This document shows positions 53,629-63,772 of a stretch of DNA of 64,000 nucleotides, one piece after another; within the stretch, counting starts at the first letter, position 1; every line of letters begins with the position of its first letter. This stretch comes from Sutterella sp. (GTDB taxonomy: Bacteria; Pseudomonadota; Gammaproteobacteria; Burkholderiales; Burkholderiaceae_F). The stretch covers positions 1 through 64,000 of the forward strand of contig DYBN01000019.1 in the NCBI GenBank assembly GCA_019418605.1, given 5' to 3'. The translations under genes and the position numbers were made by a program. The notes under the pieces are model-generated. The model saw nothing but the letters and a program-made list of their open reading frames with translations. It did not search any database and was not told where the DNA came from.

Positions 53629-55134
53629 TTAAGCCTGCCGCCAGTCGGAAAGGCCCACGGCGTGGCGCGCGGCGATGCGCCCGAAGGCAAGGCACTCGGC
53701 CACGTTGCTTGAGCCCTGATAGACCGTGCCCCAAAGCGAGCCCAGTTCGCCTGCCGCATAAAGCCGCCCGACGGGCTCGCCCGCACGGTCAAGAATCTGG
53801 CCGCTGGCGTTGCGCTTCGGGCCCCCTTGGGTGTTGAGAAGCGCGGGGTAGAGTTCGACCGCGTAATAGGGCCCCGTTTGGATGGCTTCGGAGAGCCTCC
53901 GGGGCGTGAGCCCCTTGATGGAGTCCTTTTCCGTGAGGGGCTTTTGCATGCGGCGGCCAAAGTCCTTGTCTTCGCCTTGGGCAACGCATGCGTTCCAGCG
54001 CTCGACGGTGGCTTCAAGCGCGTTGCCGTCAAGCCCGATGATGCGGGCAAGCTCCTTGATCGTGTCCGCCTTTTTGACGACGCCCGCTTCAATTTCGCGG
54101 CTGCAGTCGGGCGACCAAACGTACCCCTCGATCACCGCGGCGTAGCCAAAGCGCTGATGCGTGAGGCTGCCCGAGAGACGCGCCTTTTCATCAAAGATCG
54201 CCCAGCAGGGAATGGCGGGGTAGCAGTGCGCGACGGGGTCGAAGTGATTGACGCTGTAGAGCGCCGCGTGCAGGTCGACGTCGGCCTCGTCGGCAAAGCG
54301 CCTGCCGAAGCGGTCGACCCAGATGTAGCCCGCCGTCATCGGGTGAAACGGAATGGCGCTTCCAAGCCCCGGCACGCGCATGCCAAGAGGACAGGAATAG
54401 GCGCGCATGTGCCAGAGCGCGGCGTTGACGCTTTGCGCCATGCGAAGTCCGTCGCCCGTGTTGGCAGGAGTCCCGAGCGAGGCCAAGGGCGAGCCCTGAC
54501 AAAACGCATCGAGCGACTCGGCGTCGCACTCGTAGCCGCCGGTTGCAAGAATCACCGCCTTGCGCGCGCCGATGTTAAGCCTCACGCCCTCTTTGGTGCA
54601 GGCCGCTACGCCCACGACTTCAAGCCCATCGTTGTCGTCCGAGTCTTTCACGATGAGCTCAAGGGCGGGCGTCTCGTAGAGCACTTGCGCGCCCAGGCGC
54701 TCGGCGTGGCGCTTGAGCGTCTCAAAAAGGTTGATGCCGCCCGTGGCAGGCCCCTTGACGCAGTACTTCGTGATCGTCTCGGCGTGCGGCAGGCTCGGGA
54801 AATTCGCGTAGCCCGAAACGGCAAGCTCGATGTCCTTGTCGAGAGAGGCGAAAAACGCTTTCGTATCGGCCGCCTCACGGCAGAAGGCGCGCACGGCCTG
54901 CGGGTCCATTTCGCTTGCGCCAAGCTCAAAGGTTTTCGACAAATAGACGAAAGCGGCTTCGGGGTCTGCCGGGATGATGAAGTTGCCCGCCGAAACCGCC
55001 GTGTTGCCGCCGCCCGAGGCGGTCTTCTCAAGCACGATGCAGGAGTGGTTTTGCCGCCGCGCTTCAATGGCCGCGCTGGCGCCGGCTCCGCCCATGCCTG
55101 CGATCACGATGTCGGCGGTTTTGTCAAAGCGCAT
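53629..55134 (-). CDS. FAD-dependent oxidoreductase (fumarate-reductase/KstD-like)
   Basis: A 501-residue flavoprotein. The FAD fold is ADIVIAGMGGAGASAAIEAR with VLEKTASGGGNTAVSAGN, and a C-terminal FAD segment GRLYAAGELGSLWGTVYQGS. No signal peptide or heme motif is seen, so it is probably cytoplasmic, in contrast to the exported homologue at 8359-9891. ATG 55134 (MRFDKTADIVI) has GGAG seven bases upstream; an open extension of 192 bases has low-complexity content. It sits downstream of a NitT/Tau-type ABC importer on the same strand, so it may act on the imported compound (inference). Confidence 0.85.
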   Translation of the reverse strand: MRFDKTADIVIAGMGGAGASAAIEARRQNHSCIVLEKTASGGGNTAVSAGNFIIPADPEAAFVYLSKTFELGASEMDPQAVRAFCREAADTKAFFASLDKDIELAVSGYANFPSLPHAETITKYCVKGPATGGINLFETLKRHAERLGAQVLYETPALELIVKDSDDNDGLEVVGVAACTKEGVRLNIGARKAVILATGGYECDAESLDAFCQGSPLASLGTPANTGDGLRMAQSVNAALWHMRAYSCPLGMRVPGLGSAIPFHPMTAGYIWVDRFGRRFADEADVDLHAALYSVNHFDPVAHCYPAIPCWAIFDEKARLSGSLTHQRFGYAAVIEGYVWSPDCSREIEAGVVKKADTIKELARIIGLDGNALEATVERWNACVAQGEDKDFGRRMQKPLTEKDSIKGLTPRRLSEAIQTGPYYAVELYPALLNTQGGPKRNASGQILDRAGEPVGRLYAAGELGSLWGTVYQGSSNVAECLAFGRIAARHAVGLSDWRQA

Positions 55135-55570
55135 CTCCGGACTCCAGCGCACGGGCCGAATGCCCGCGCGGGGGTGGGAGGGGTGCGCGCATTGTTGTGA
55201 ACGAAAACTGGTGCTGTTCTGGGCGTGAGAATCGGGCACGGGAGGGGCTTCCTTAAATTTTGAGGACTGCTTGATGACTTGAAAAAAGGGCCGCGGCGGC
55301 CGTCGGGGAAAGGGCGGGATGATCAAGGATGCACTACCCTTGTGCGCGGCGCAGGGGGCCGCGCCACGAGTCCCGCATTAAACGGGGCTTTGGCGGCTGC
55401 GTGCTGCAAACGGAAATTATAAATTTGCCTTGCAGCCGCGATTTTCGGGAACAAGAAAGCGCGGCCCCGGAAGGGGGCTCGCGCCCGCTCAGAAGAGAGT
55501 TCCCGCGCAGCCAAGCTCCTGCGGGCGTGTGCAAGAAAATGGGCGGGAAGGCCCTTGCCGCCTCTGAGGC
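55135..55570 (-). promoter_or_regulatory. 436-base upstream region with candidate promoter
   Basis: A minus-strand TATAAT lies at 55416-55421, flanked by the inverted repeat GCTGCAA (55403-55409) / TTGCAGC (55430-55436), a possible operator around a -10. No good -35 is seen and no gene is supported in this gap. Confidence 0.4.
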
Positions 55571-56548
55571 TTATTGTTCAAGCGCCGTCGGCAGCACGAG
55601 CGACTTGACGTCCACGCGCTTTTGCATCATGCCGTTTTGAACCAGAAACTCCTGATCGACGTCCAGTCCCTTGATGTCGTCTTCGGTGAGGGTGCTGTAG
55701 TAGTGCGACCACTCGGCAAGCGTCCTCGCGTCAGCCATCGAGATGCCGTGCTCCTTGGCGCCCAGCGCCACGGCCTCCTCGCGGTGCGCGCGGATCCACG
55801 CAAGCGCTTCGCGGTGGGTTTTCACGACGAGCTTCAAGGCCTCGGGGTACTTTTGAGCAAAGGAGTCGCTTGCCGTCAGAACCAGATTGACGTTCACGAG
55901 CCCCCGCGCCGTGGTGATCGTGCGGCAGCCGCTTTCATTGGCCTTGATGACGGCGCTTGCGGCAAGAAGCGCCGCATCGACGCTGCCCGTCAAAAGCGCG
56001 GACAAGGCGGGCGCCGGGTCCATGGAGATGAATTCAACGTCGTCAATGGATAGCCCCTCCTTTTTCAGGGCGGCCACAAGGAGCTGATGCAAAACCGTGC
56101 CGCGGGGGCCGGCAACTTTCTTGCCCTTGAGATCCTTGACCGAGAGGGTCTTTCCCTTGGGACCCACGATGGCAAAGGTGTCGGTCGGGTGCGCCACGCC
56201 GTCGGCAACGAGAACGCGGCTGCCCGCGCCGTTTGCCATCAAAAGCGAGGCGGTGTTCATCACGGCCGAGACGTCGATTGACCCCGCGGCCATTGCCTGG
56301 GCCTGCTTGGCCCCCGAGGTGATCGTGTGCCAGGTCACGCGCGTGCCGTACTTTTCAAAGGCGCGCTCGAGCATGCCGCGGTTTTTGAGAACCATGTTCT
56401 GCAGGTTGAACGGAGCCTTGACGTAGACGATGTCAAGCGTCTCGGGCATGGTGCGGTCGGCGGCGAAAGCCGCGGAGCCCGAAAAGCCCAGGGTTGCTAG
56501 AGAGGACAGTGCGGCAAGAGAAAACGCGCGCCGGGTGAGCAAAGTCAT
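55571..56548 (-). CDS. NitT/Tau-type ABC substrate-binding protein
   Basis: A 325-residue periplasmic binding protein of the SsuA/NMT1-like fold. The signal has a twin-arginine-like start (LTRRAFSLAALSS) and likely cleaves near SAAFAADR. The mature part shows GSIDVSAVMNTASLLMANGA and LKGKKVAGPRGTVLHQLLVA, typical of sulfonate, nitrate or pyrimidine-precursor importers. ATG 56548 has AGGAG upstream. Third gene of the permease-ATPase-binding protein operon; ligand unknown. Confidence 0.88.
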   Translation of the reverse strand: MTLLTRRAFSLAALSSLATLGFSGSAAFAADRTMPETLDIVYVKAPFNLQNMVLKNRGMLERAFEKYGTRVTWHTITSGAKQAQAMAAGSIDVSAVMNTASLLMANGAGSRVLVADGVAHPTDTFAIVGPKGKTLSVKDLKGKKVAGPRGTVLHQLLVAALKKEGLSIDDVEFISMDPAPALSALLTGSVDAALLAASAVIKANESGCRTITTARGLVNVNLVLTASDSFAQKYPEALKLVVKTHREALAWIRAHREEAVALGAKEHGISMADARTLAEWSHYYSTLTEDDIKGLDVDQEFLVQNGMMQKRVDVKSLVLPTALEQ

Positions 56549-56651
56549 GAACGTACTCCTAAGGTGGAAATTTGTGTTTGTGCATTGTTGAGAGGGAATC
56601 GCCGCGAAAATGCCGGACGTCGGAGGCAAAAGGCCCCTGAATCAGGCAGGC

Positions 56652-57419
56652 TCACCGCCCTCCTTGAGACCGATGCCGAGCCTCGAAAAACGAAGCAAGG
56701 ATCGTGTCGGCAAGTTCTGCCACGCCCTTTTGGCCGATTCTGCGCGGGTAGGGCGCTTCGTGGCGCCAGGTTTGCGTAATTCGGCCGTTGTCAAGCCTGC
56801 AGATGGTTTTGGAGAGCAAGACGGCCTCGAGCACGTCGTGCGTGACGAGAATCGTGGTCATCGGGCGCCGCGCGGCGATGTCGATGAATTCGCTTCGAAG
56901 CTTTTCGCGCGTAAGAGCGTCAAGGGCGCTGAAGGCTTCGTCAAGAAGCAGGATGTCGGGGTGTCTGCACAGGGCGCGCGCCATGCCCACGCGCTGGGCC
57001 ATGCCGCCCGAGAGTTCATGGGGCATCTTGGCGGCTGCGCCTGACAAGCCCACGACGGCAAGCGTCTCGGCCGTGCGGGCCTGCTGCTCGGCTTTGGGAA
57101 GGTGCCGCACGGCAAGCGCGACGTTGTCCTTGACCGAGAGCCAGGGAAAAAGGCGCGGCTCTTGAAAGACCATGGAGATCACGGGCTTGGGGGAGCAGCC
57201 CCGGGCTTGGGTTTGGGTGTAGACGATGCTGCCGGCGTCGGCCTTTTCAAGGCCCGCGAGCAGGCGCAGGAGCGTCGTCTTGCCGCAGCCGCTTTCTCCG
57301 ACGATGGACGTGATGGCGCCCGCTTCGAAGTCAAAGCTCAAGTCGTCGGCAGGCGTGCTCGCTGCACCCTCAGGGTGCGAAAAGCGCTTGACGAGGCGGC
57401 GGCAGGAAACGGCAAACAT
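56652..57419 (-). CDS. NitT/Tau-type ABC ATP-binding protein
   Basis: A 255-residue ABC ATPase of the SsuB/TauB class. Walker A VGESGCGKTTLLRLL, Q-loop FQEPRLFPWLSV, signature LSGGMAQRVGMARAL, Walker B ILLLDEAFSALD and H-loop VTHDVLEAV are intact. It starts six bases after the permease stop. Confidence 0.93.
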   Translation of the reverse strand: MFAVSCRRLVKRFSHPEGAASTPADDLSFDFEAGAITSIVGESGCGKTTLLRLLAGLEKADAGSIVYTQTQARGCSPKPVISMVFQEPRLFPWLSVKDNVALAVRHLPKAEQQARTAETLAVVGLSGAAAKMPHELSGGMAQRVGMARALCRHPDILLLDEAFSALDALTREKLRSEFIDIAARRPMTTILVTHDVLEAVLLSKTICRLDNGRITQTWRHEAPYPRRIGQKGVAELADTILASFFEARHRSQGGR

Positions 57420-57425
57420 GGCGCT

Positions 57426-58259
57426 CTAGCCCCTTTGCGCTGCGGCGCCCGTGACAAGCGGCATCAGGGCCTTGAGCACCTTGGCAAGAAGCTTGTCGGC
57501 AGCAATTCCAAGCACGGCGATCGTGATGATGCCCGCAAGAACGCAGTCGGTCTTGAGATACTCGCCCGACTCGTTGATGAGGTAGCCCAGGCCCGAAGAG
57601 GCGGCAATGAGTTCGGCTCCGACCAGAGCGCGCCAGCTGTAGCCAAAGCCAAGCCGCAGGCCCGTGAAGATGCCCGGCATTGCCGCCGGCAGCAGGATCA
57701 GGCGAAATGTTTCGCGCGGCGTAAAGGCAAGCGAGGCGCCCACTTCAAGAAGTTTTTTGTCAACGCCCGCAAAGGCCGTGCGCGTGTTGAGGTAGATGGG
57801 AAAGACGCCCGAGAGAAAGACGATTGCAATCTTGGGCGCCTCTCCAATGCCAAACCACAGGATCAAGAGCGGCACGAGCGACAAGGGCGGCGTCACGCGC
57901 AGGCACTCAAGCACGATGTGAAGGCTTTTTTGCGCGGCAGGCGCGCGGGAAAACCACAGCCCGAGGCCGATGCCCGTCACGCTTGCCAGGGCAAAGCCGC
58001 TCAAGGAGCGCGCGCTTGAAGCAAGAACGTGCTCGGCGAGGGCGCCGCTCGCGGCAAGCTCCACAAAGGCCTGCGCCACGGCGCCGGGCGAGGGCAGAAG
58101 AATGGCGGGAACGGCGCCGGTTTGCGTCACCGCACCCCAAAGCAGCACGATGGCAAGCGGGAAGACGAAATAAAGGCCGGATTTCACGGAAAAAAAGGGG
58201 CTCGTGAGAAGAAGGCGAGACAATTGCCGCACAGGCGCGCCAGGGGGCGCGCAATACAT
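57426..58259 (-). CDS. NitT/Tau-type ABC permease
   Basis: A 277-residue permease with about six TM helices and the coupling segment KKLLEVGASLAFTPRETFRL. ATG 58259 (MYCAPPGAPVRQ) is chosen because TM1 begins about 25 residues later; no ribosome site is evident and a start further in is possible. First gene of the importer operon. Confidence 0.88.
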   Translation of the reverse strand: MYCAPPGAPVRQLSRLLLTSPFFSVKSGLYFVFPLAIVLLWGAVTQTGAVPAILLPSPGAVAQAFVELAASGALAEHVLASSARSLSGFALASVTGIGLGLWFSRAPAAQKSLHIVLECLRVTPPLSLVPLLILWFGIGEAPKIAIVFLSGVFPIYLNTRTAFAGVDKKLLEVGASLAFTPRETFRLILLPAAMPGIFTGLRLGFGYSWRALVGAELIAASSGLGYLINESGEYLKTDCVLAGIITIAVLGIAADKLLAKVLKALMPLVTGAAAQRG

Positions 58260-58439
58260 ATTCAAGGAAAGCTGCGGGAAGTCCGGGGAAGTCCAGAAAA
58301 GTCCGAGGGGTGGCCGGGGACGAAGGACAAATCCCCTTGCCCGGGCGGCGGGCGGCGGGAGCATGGCGGCGCGCCGGGAGCCGCGAAAGGAGCAATTTTA
58401 GAGCCTTCGGCGGGATTGGGAGAAAGGCTCGCGGCCTTG

Positions 58440-58841
58440 CTAATCGAGCGGGGCCTGATAGCGGTGGCGGCAGCGCAGGCAGTGCGGCAGCGTGCCGCGC
58501 CCTTCGGGGTCGGCGGCCTTGACGTAGGGCGAAGACCAGCGGCAGATGCTCCGAAGCAGAGGCAGCACCGAGCGGCTTTTTTCCGTGAGCCGGTATTCAA
58601 CGCGGGGAGGAATTTCGTCAAACTGCTCGCGGCTGACCATGCCGTGGGCGATGAGCTCCTTGAGCGTGTGCGCGAGCACGGCGTCGGTGATGTTGACCAT
58701 GTCGCGGCGCAGGTCGCTGTAGCGCAGAAAGTCGTGTTTGCCGAGAACGCACAGAATGCGCGCCTTCCACTTGCTGCCAAAAAGTGCAAGACCGTATTCA
58801 AGCGGACAGCCGAGATCGGGTTTGGGGCTTGGGCGGGCCAT
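58440..58841 (-). CDS. HxlR-family transcriptional regulator
   Basis: A 133-residue winged-helix regulator. The N-terminal Cys in LGCPLEYGLALFGSKWKARI matches the redox-sensing Cys position of many HxlR proteins; the recognition region is RYSDLRRDMVNITDAVLAHT and the wing PPRVEYRLTEKS. A C-terminal CLRCRH pair is extra and may bind metal. ATG 58841 fits the family length; the ribosome site is weak. It is divergent from queH, and a palindrome at 58954-58963 is a possible operator. Confidence 0.9.
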   Translation of the reverse strand: MARPSPKPDLGCPLEYGLALFGSKWKARILCVLGKHDFLRYSDLRRDMVNITDAVLAHTLKELIAHGMVSREQFDEIPPRVEYRLTEKSRSVLPLLRSICRWSSPYVKAADPEGRGTLPHCLRCRHRYQAPLD

Positions 58842-58953
58842 GGCGTCTTTGTCTCTTCTCTTAGCGTGCTCTCTTGGTTTGACGGAAAGGGGAGGGCTGC
58901 AGGCGTGCGTCCCGCCCGCAGGCGGCAGCGGCCCCGGGCGGCTTTGCCTCAGT

Positions 58954-58963
58954 ATACATGTAT
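58954..58963. promoter_or_regulatory. ATACATGTAT palindrome, HxlR operator candidate
   Basis: A perfect 10-bp palindrome in an AT-rich patch of the hxlR-queH spacer. Confidence 0.4.
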
Positions 58964-59037
58964 GCCAATTTGCCCGGGATGGAAACTCCTTGCCTGCGGC
59001 GCGGCTCCGGTTTTTCACGCTGATACAATCGCCTCCC

Positions 59038-59664
59038 ATGCAGACCGTCCTACTTCACAGCTGCTGCGCGCCCTGCTCGGCGGCCATCATCGAGTGGATG
59101 CTCGGGCACGACATCGTTCCGACCATCTATTACTTCAACCCCAACATCTACCCGCAGGCCGAGTACGTCAAACGCAGAGACGAACTCACGCGCCACGCAC
59201 AAAGGCTGGGGCTTGCGGTCATTGACGGCGACTGGGATCATCAAGCCTGGCGCGAGGCCGTCGCGGGGCTGGAAAACGAGCCCGAGCGCGGAGCGCGCTG
59301 TCAGACGTGCTTTAACGTGCGCCTTGCGGCAGCCGCCCGCAAGTGCCATGAGCTCGGGCTGGGGCGCTTTGCCACGACTCTGGCCTCAAGCCGCTGGAAG
59401 TCGCTGGAGCAGGTCAACGCCGCGGGGCGGCTCGCCGCTGCGCGCTACGACGACGTCCAGTTCTGGGAAAAGAACTGGCGCAAGGACGGACTGCAGGAGC
59501 GCCGCGGAGAGCTTCTTGCCTTTTACGGCTTTTACAACCAGCACTGGTGCGGGTGTGAATTTTCCTGGCGCGATACGCTCGCGCGCGGCCTCGATAAATT
59601 GGGGCTTGCCGCCCCAGAGAAGGCCCCGCAGGCAGCCGCGCCCGCCTCGGGCAAGCGCGGCTAG
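59038..59664 (+). CDS. queH: Epoxyqueuosine reductase QueH
   Basis: A 208-residue iron-sulfur enzyme that performs the last step of queuosine tRNA modification in place of QueG. Cluster motifs are HSCCAPCSAA, RCQTCFNVRL and HWCGCEFSWRD, the usual Cys set, with TIYYFNPNIYP. A TACAAT hexamer ends nine bases before ATG 59038 and no Shine-Dalgarno is seen, so the mRNA may be leaderless. The C-terminal 25 residues are an Ala/Pro-rich tail. Confidence 0.93.
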   Translation: MQTVLLHSCCAPCSAAIIEWMLGHDIVPTIYYFNPNIYPQAEYVKRRDELTRHAQRLGLAVIDGDWDHQAWREAVAGLENEPERGARCQTCFNVRLAAAARKCHELGLGRFATTLASSRWKSLEQVNAAGRLAAARYDDVQFWEKNWRKDGLQERRGELLAFYGFYNQHWCGCEFSWRDTLARGLDKLGLAAPEKAPQAAAPASGKRG

Positions 59665-59688
59665 GGCCTGCTTTTTCGGGCGCTCTCT

Positions 59689-60792
<1,104 letters not shown>

Positions 60793-60801
60793 GGCAACTC
60801 G

Positions 60802-62463
60802 TTAGATGCGGCCGCCGTTGCGGCACAAAACTTTGGCAATGAGGGTCATGGCGCCGGAGGCGGCAAAGACCAGGGCGATGAGAACGACGGAGAAGGCGCA
60901 GGCCTGCGCAAACTGCAGCTCCGTCATGCACTCGAGAATGCGCGTGGTCATGAGCGTCCAGGAGACCGACACAAGGAAGATCGTGGCGCTGATGGCCGTC
61001 ATCGAGTGAATGAAGAGATACTTCATGCCGGCCAGAACCGCGGGCAGCACCAGCGGAATCGTGATCGAGCAGAAGGTACGCGCGGGGCTCGCCCCGAGGC
61101 TCAAGCTTGCCTCCTCAATGGAGGGGTCGATCTGCGTTAAAGCGGCAATAACGTTGCGGATGCCCGCCGACGAGTAGCGAAAGAGGTAGGCTGCAATCAG
61201 GATGTAGACCGTGCCCGTGAGAATGATCGGCTCGTCGTTGAAGGCAATGATGTAGGCAATGCCCACGACCGTGCCCGGCAGCACGTAGTTCAAAAGCGAG
61301 AGCGTCTCGAGCGTCTTGTGGCCGCGCACCTTGAGCCGCGTCGTCGCGTACCCCACGAGCACGGCGAGAAGCCCGCCCAGAGGCGTGCCCACGCAGGCGA
61401 TGATGAGCGTGTCCTTGATCGCCTTCATGCCGTGGGTGAAGACGTAGGCGTAGTTCTCAAGCGTCACCGTGTTGTTGACGCCCCAGACCTTGACCAGAGA
61501 GCCGATGACGATCACGGCGTAGATGGCCACGATAAAGACAATCACAAGGGCCACGAGACAAGCCATGAGCGTCGTGATGACCGGCCCCGGCCCCTTGATC
61601 GAGCTTTTCCCGCCCGCCTTGCCGCTTACGGTGACGTAGCTCTTGCGTCCGACCCAGTAGTGCTGCAGCGCATAGACCGCAATGGCGGGAATGAGCAGCA
61701 TGAAGGAGAGCGCGGCGCCGCCCTTGAAGTCGTACATGCCGGTAATTTGCAGATAGGCCTGCGTGGGCAGCACGGGGAAGGAGTGCCCGCCCAGCACCTG
61801 CGGCGTGGCAAAGTCGGCAAGCGAGCAGGAAAAAACGAGCAAAAAGGCGTTGGCAATGCCCGGCACCGCAAGCGGCAGCGTCACCGTGCGAAACACCTTG
61901 GCGCTGGTGGCGCCAAGCGAGTAGGCCGCGTCTTCGAGATTGGCGTCGATGCGCGAGAGCACGGTCGCAATCGTCATGAAGGCCACGGGAAAGAAGGTGA
62001 GCGTCTCGCTGATGAAGGTGCCCCAAAAGCCGTAGAAATTGAAGTTTTCAAGTCCCAGCAGCTGCAGCACGATGCCGTTGGGCCCCAAAAGGAGCGTGAG
62101 CGCAATGCTGCTCGTAAAGGGCGGCGAAATAAGCGGCAGGATCGTGACGGCGCTCACGGCAAGCTTGAGCCAGGACGGAAGATTCAGGCGCGTCGTCACA
62201 AAGGCAAAGACAAACCCAAGGAGCGTGCCCGAGACGCCGACGGCGCACCCGAGCAAAATGCTGTTGACCGCCGAGCGGCGGTCGTACCAGTTGTCAAGAA
62301 ACGGCCGCAGGTTTTCAAACGTGAAGCTGCCGTCGACCCAGAAGGTCATGGCAAAGAGCCGGCACAGGGGGTAGAGCACAAAGAGCGCGAGAAGAAGCCA
62401 CAAAACGGCGATTGTCAGGCGCGTGACGACGTCCCTGTTGGCGGAGGCGACGGGAGTGGGCAT
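60802..62463 (-). CDS. Fused two-domain ABC permease (FbpB/PhnV-like)
   Basis: A 553-residue permease with about twelve TM helices, two fused six-TM units each with a coupling segment (LEDAAYSLGATSAKVFRTVT and IEEASLSLGASPARTFCSIT). This fused form is typical of ferric-iron (FbpB/SfuB) and 2-aminoethylphosphonate importers, so a single polypeptide forms the full channel. Confidence 0.92.
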   Translation of the reverse strand: MPTPVASANRDVVTRLTIAVLWLLLALFVLYPLCRLFAMTFWVDGSFTFENLRPFLDNWYDRRSAVNSILLGCAVGVSGTLLGFVFAFVTTRLNLPSWLKLAVSAVTILPLISPPFTSSIALTLLLGPNGIVLQLLGLENFNFYGFWGTFISETLTFFPVAFMTIATVLSRIDANLEDAAYSLGATSAKVFRTVTLPLAVPGIANAFLLVFSCSLADFATPQVLGGHSFPVLPTQAYLQITGMYDFKGGAALSFMLLIPAIAVYALQHYWVGRKSYVTVSGKAGGKSSIKGPGPVITTLMACLVALVIVFIVAIYAVIVIGSLVKVWGVNNTVTLENYAYVFTHGMKAIKDTLIIACVGTPLGGLLAVLVGYATTRLKVRGHKTLETLSLLNYVLPGTVVGIAYIIAFNDEPIILTGTVYILIAAYLFRYSSAGIRNVIAALTQIDPSIEEASLSLGASPARTFCSITIPLVLPAVLAGMKYLFIHSMTAISATIFLVSVSWTLMTTRILECMTELQFAQACAFSVVLIALVFAASGAMTLIAKVLCRNGGRI

Positions 62464-62779
62464 AAAACATCACCCGGAAAAAGGCATAAAAGACAGGTCT
62501 CGAGGCCTCTTTTTGATCAAAGCGCCGGCAGCGGCGGCTGCTGCCGCGGGCGGGGAGCTCGCTTTGGCGTTTGGCCGCGCCTTGTAAGAAGGCAGGCGGC
62601 CGAAAGTGCGTACGCCAGGGGCTTTCAATAGGCCCTCAATAGCCCCGAAATAAGCCCGCAAAAGACCCGCAAAAGATGCGCGGGGGACTTTTGCAAAAAG
62701 CCCGCCGGGAGCCCGCGGAGGGGCCCGGCGCCCAAAGGTCTGCGAGACGGCAAATGCGGTCAGGTTTTGGCTGACGCGG
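62464..62779. other. Spacer between binding protein and permease genes
   Basis: 316 bases within the importer locus. It contains hairpins: GGCAGC/GCTGCC (about 62527-62545) and GCGGG...CCCGC enclosing CTTTTGCAAAAG (about 62680-62704), plus a direct repeat CCCGCAAAAGA twice (62655-62676). These could limit read-through from the binding-protein gene, a common way to keep that protein in excess. No gene is supported. Confidence 0.5.
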
Positions 62780-63772
62780 CTACTTGATCACTTCGTTGAT
62801 CCAGCGCTGCGTAAACTCCTTGCGCTTGTCGCCCTTCCAGGTGACGTCGACGGCCACCGTGTTGATTTTGCTCAAGTCAAGAATCGGGTTGGTGGTCTTG
62901 ACGTCGTTGCGGGTGGGCACGTAGTTGATCTTGTTGGCGACGATGAATTCGGCGAACTTCTTCGAGGCGGCCCAGTCGACGAACTTCTTGGCCTCGGCGT
63001 TGTTTTTGCCGCCCTTGATGACGCCCGTGGCCTCGATGCCGAAGCTCACGCCGTCCTGCGGGTAGCTGATCGTCACGGGATAGCCCTGCTGCGCGATGTC
63101 AAGGGCGTCGACGATGTAGAAAATCCCCGAGGCGCACTGCCCGGTCGCAATGGGCATGGCGCCGCCCGCGCCGCTCTTGGTGTAGAGCTGCACGTTGGCG
63201 TTGAGCGCCTTCTGGAACTTGAAGGCCTCGTCTTCTCCCATCACCTTCACAAGAGAATAGATGCGCTCGGTCGCGGTGCCCGAGGTGCGGGCGTCGGCCA
63301 TCTGCAGGTTGTTCTTGTAGCGGGCATCGAGCAGGTCGGCCCACTTCGAGGGCGGCTGCATGCCGTTTTTCTCAAGGAACTTGGTATTGGTCAGAAAGCA
63401 CAGCGGAATGATGCCAATGCCCGTCCAGTGGTTCTCGGCGTCGCGGTACTCGGGCGCGATCACATCCGAATCCGCAGGCCGGTAGGCTTCGAAGATGCCC
63501 TCCTTGACGCCGGCGGCATAGGTGTCGGCGGGACCGCCCAACATCACGTCGACCTGGGGATTTCTCTTTTCGGCAGTGAGGCGGGCGAGCGCTTCGCCGG
63601 AAGAAAAGCGCAGGAAGTTCACCTTGATGCCGGTGTCCTTCGTGAACTCCGCAAAGATTTGGGAGGCGTATTTCTCGGGCATGATGGTGTAGGCGTTGAG
63701 TTCGGCCGCATTTGCCGAGGCGCACAAAGCCGCCAGCAGCCCTGCCGCAAGAGCAGTCAGTTTCTTCGACAT
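62780..63772 (-). CDS. Iron/phosphonate-type ABC substrate-binding protein
   Basis: A 330-residue periplasmic binding protein, first gene of the importer locus. Sec signal (KKLTALAAGLLAALCASANA) cleaves before AELNAYT. The mature part shows VDVMLGGPADTYAAGV and a TGIGIIPLCFLTNT segment common to ferric, 2-aminoethylphosphonate and related class F binding proteins. The tyrosines that bind iron in FbpA are not clearly placed, so the ligand is open. ATG 63772 has AAGGA upstream. Confidence 0.9.
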   Translation of the reverse strand: MSKKLTALAAGLLAALCASANAAELNAYTIMPEKYASQIFAEFTKDTGIKVNFLRFSSGEALARLTAEKRNPQVDVMLGGPADTYAAGVKEGIFEAYRPADSDVIAPEYRDAENHWTGIGIIPLCFLTNTKFLEKNGMQPPSKWADLLDARYKNNLQMADARTSGTATERIYSLVKVMGEDEAFKFQKALNANVQLYTKSGAGGAMPIATGQCASGIFYIVDALDIAQQGYPVTISYPQDGVSFGIEATGVIKGGKNNAEAKKFVDWAASKKFAEFIVANKINYVPTRNDVKTTNPILDLSKINTVAVDVTWKGDKRKEFTQRWINEVIK

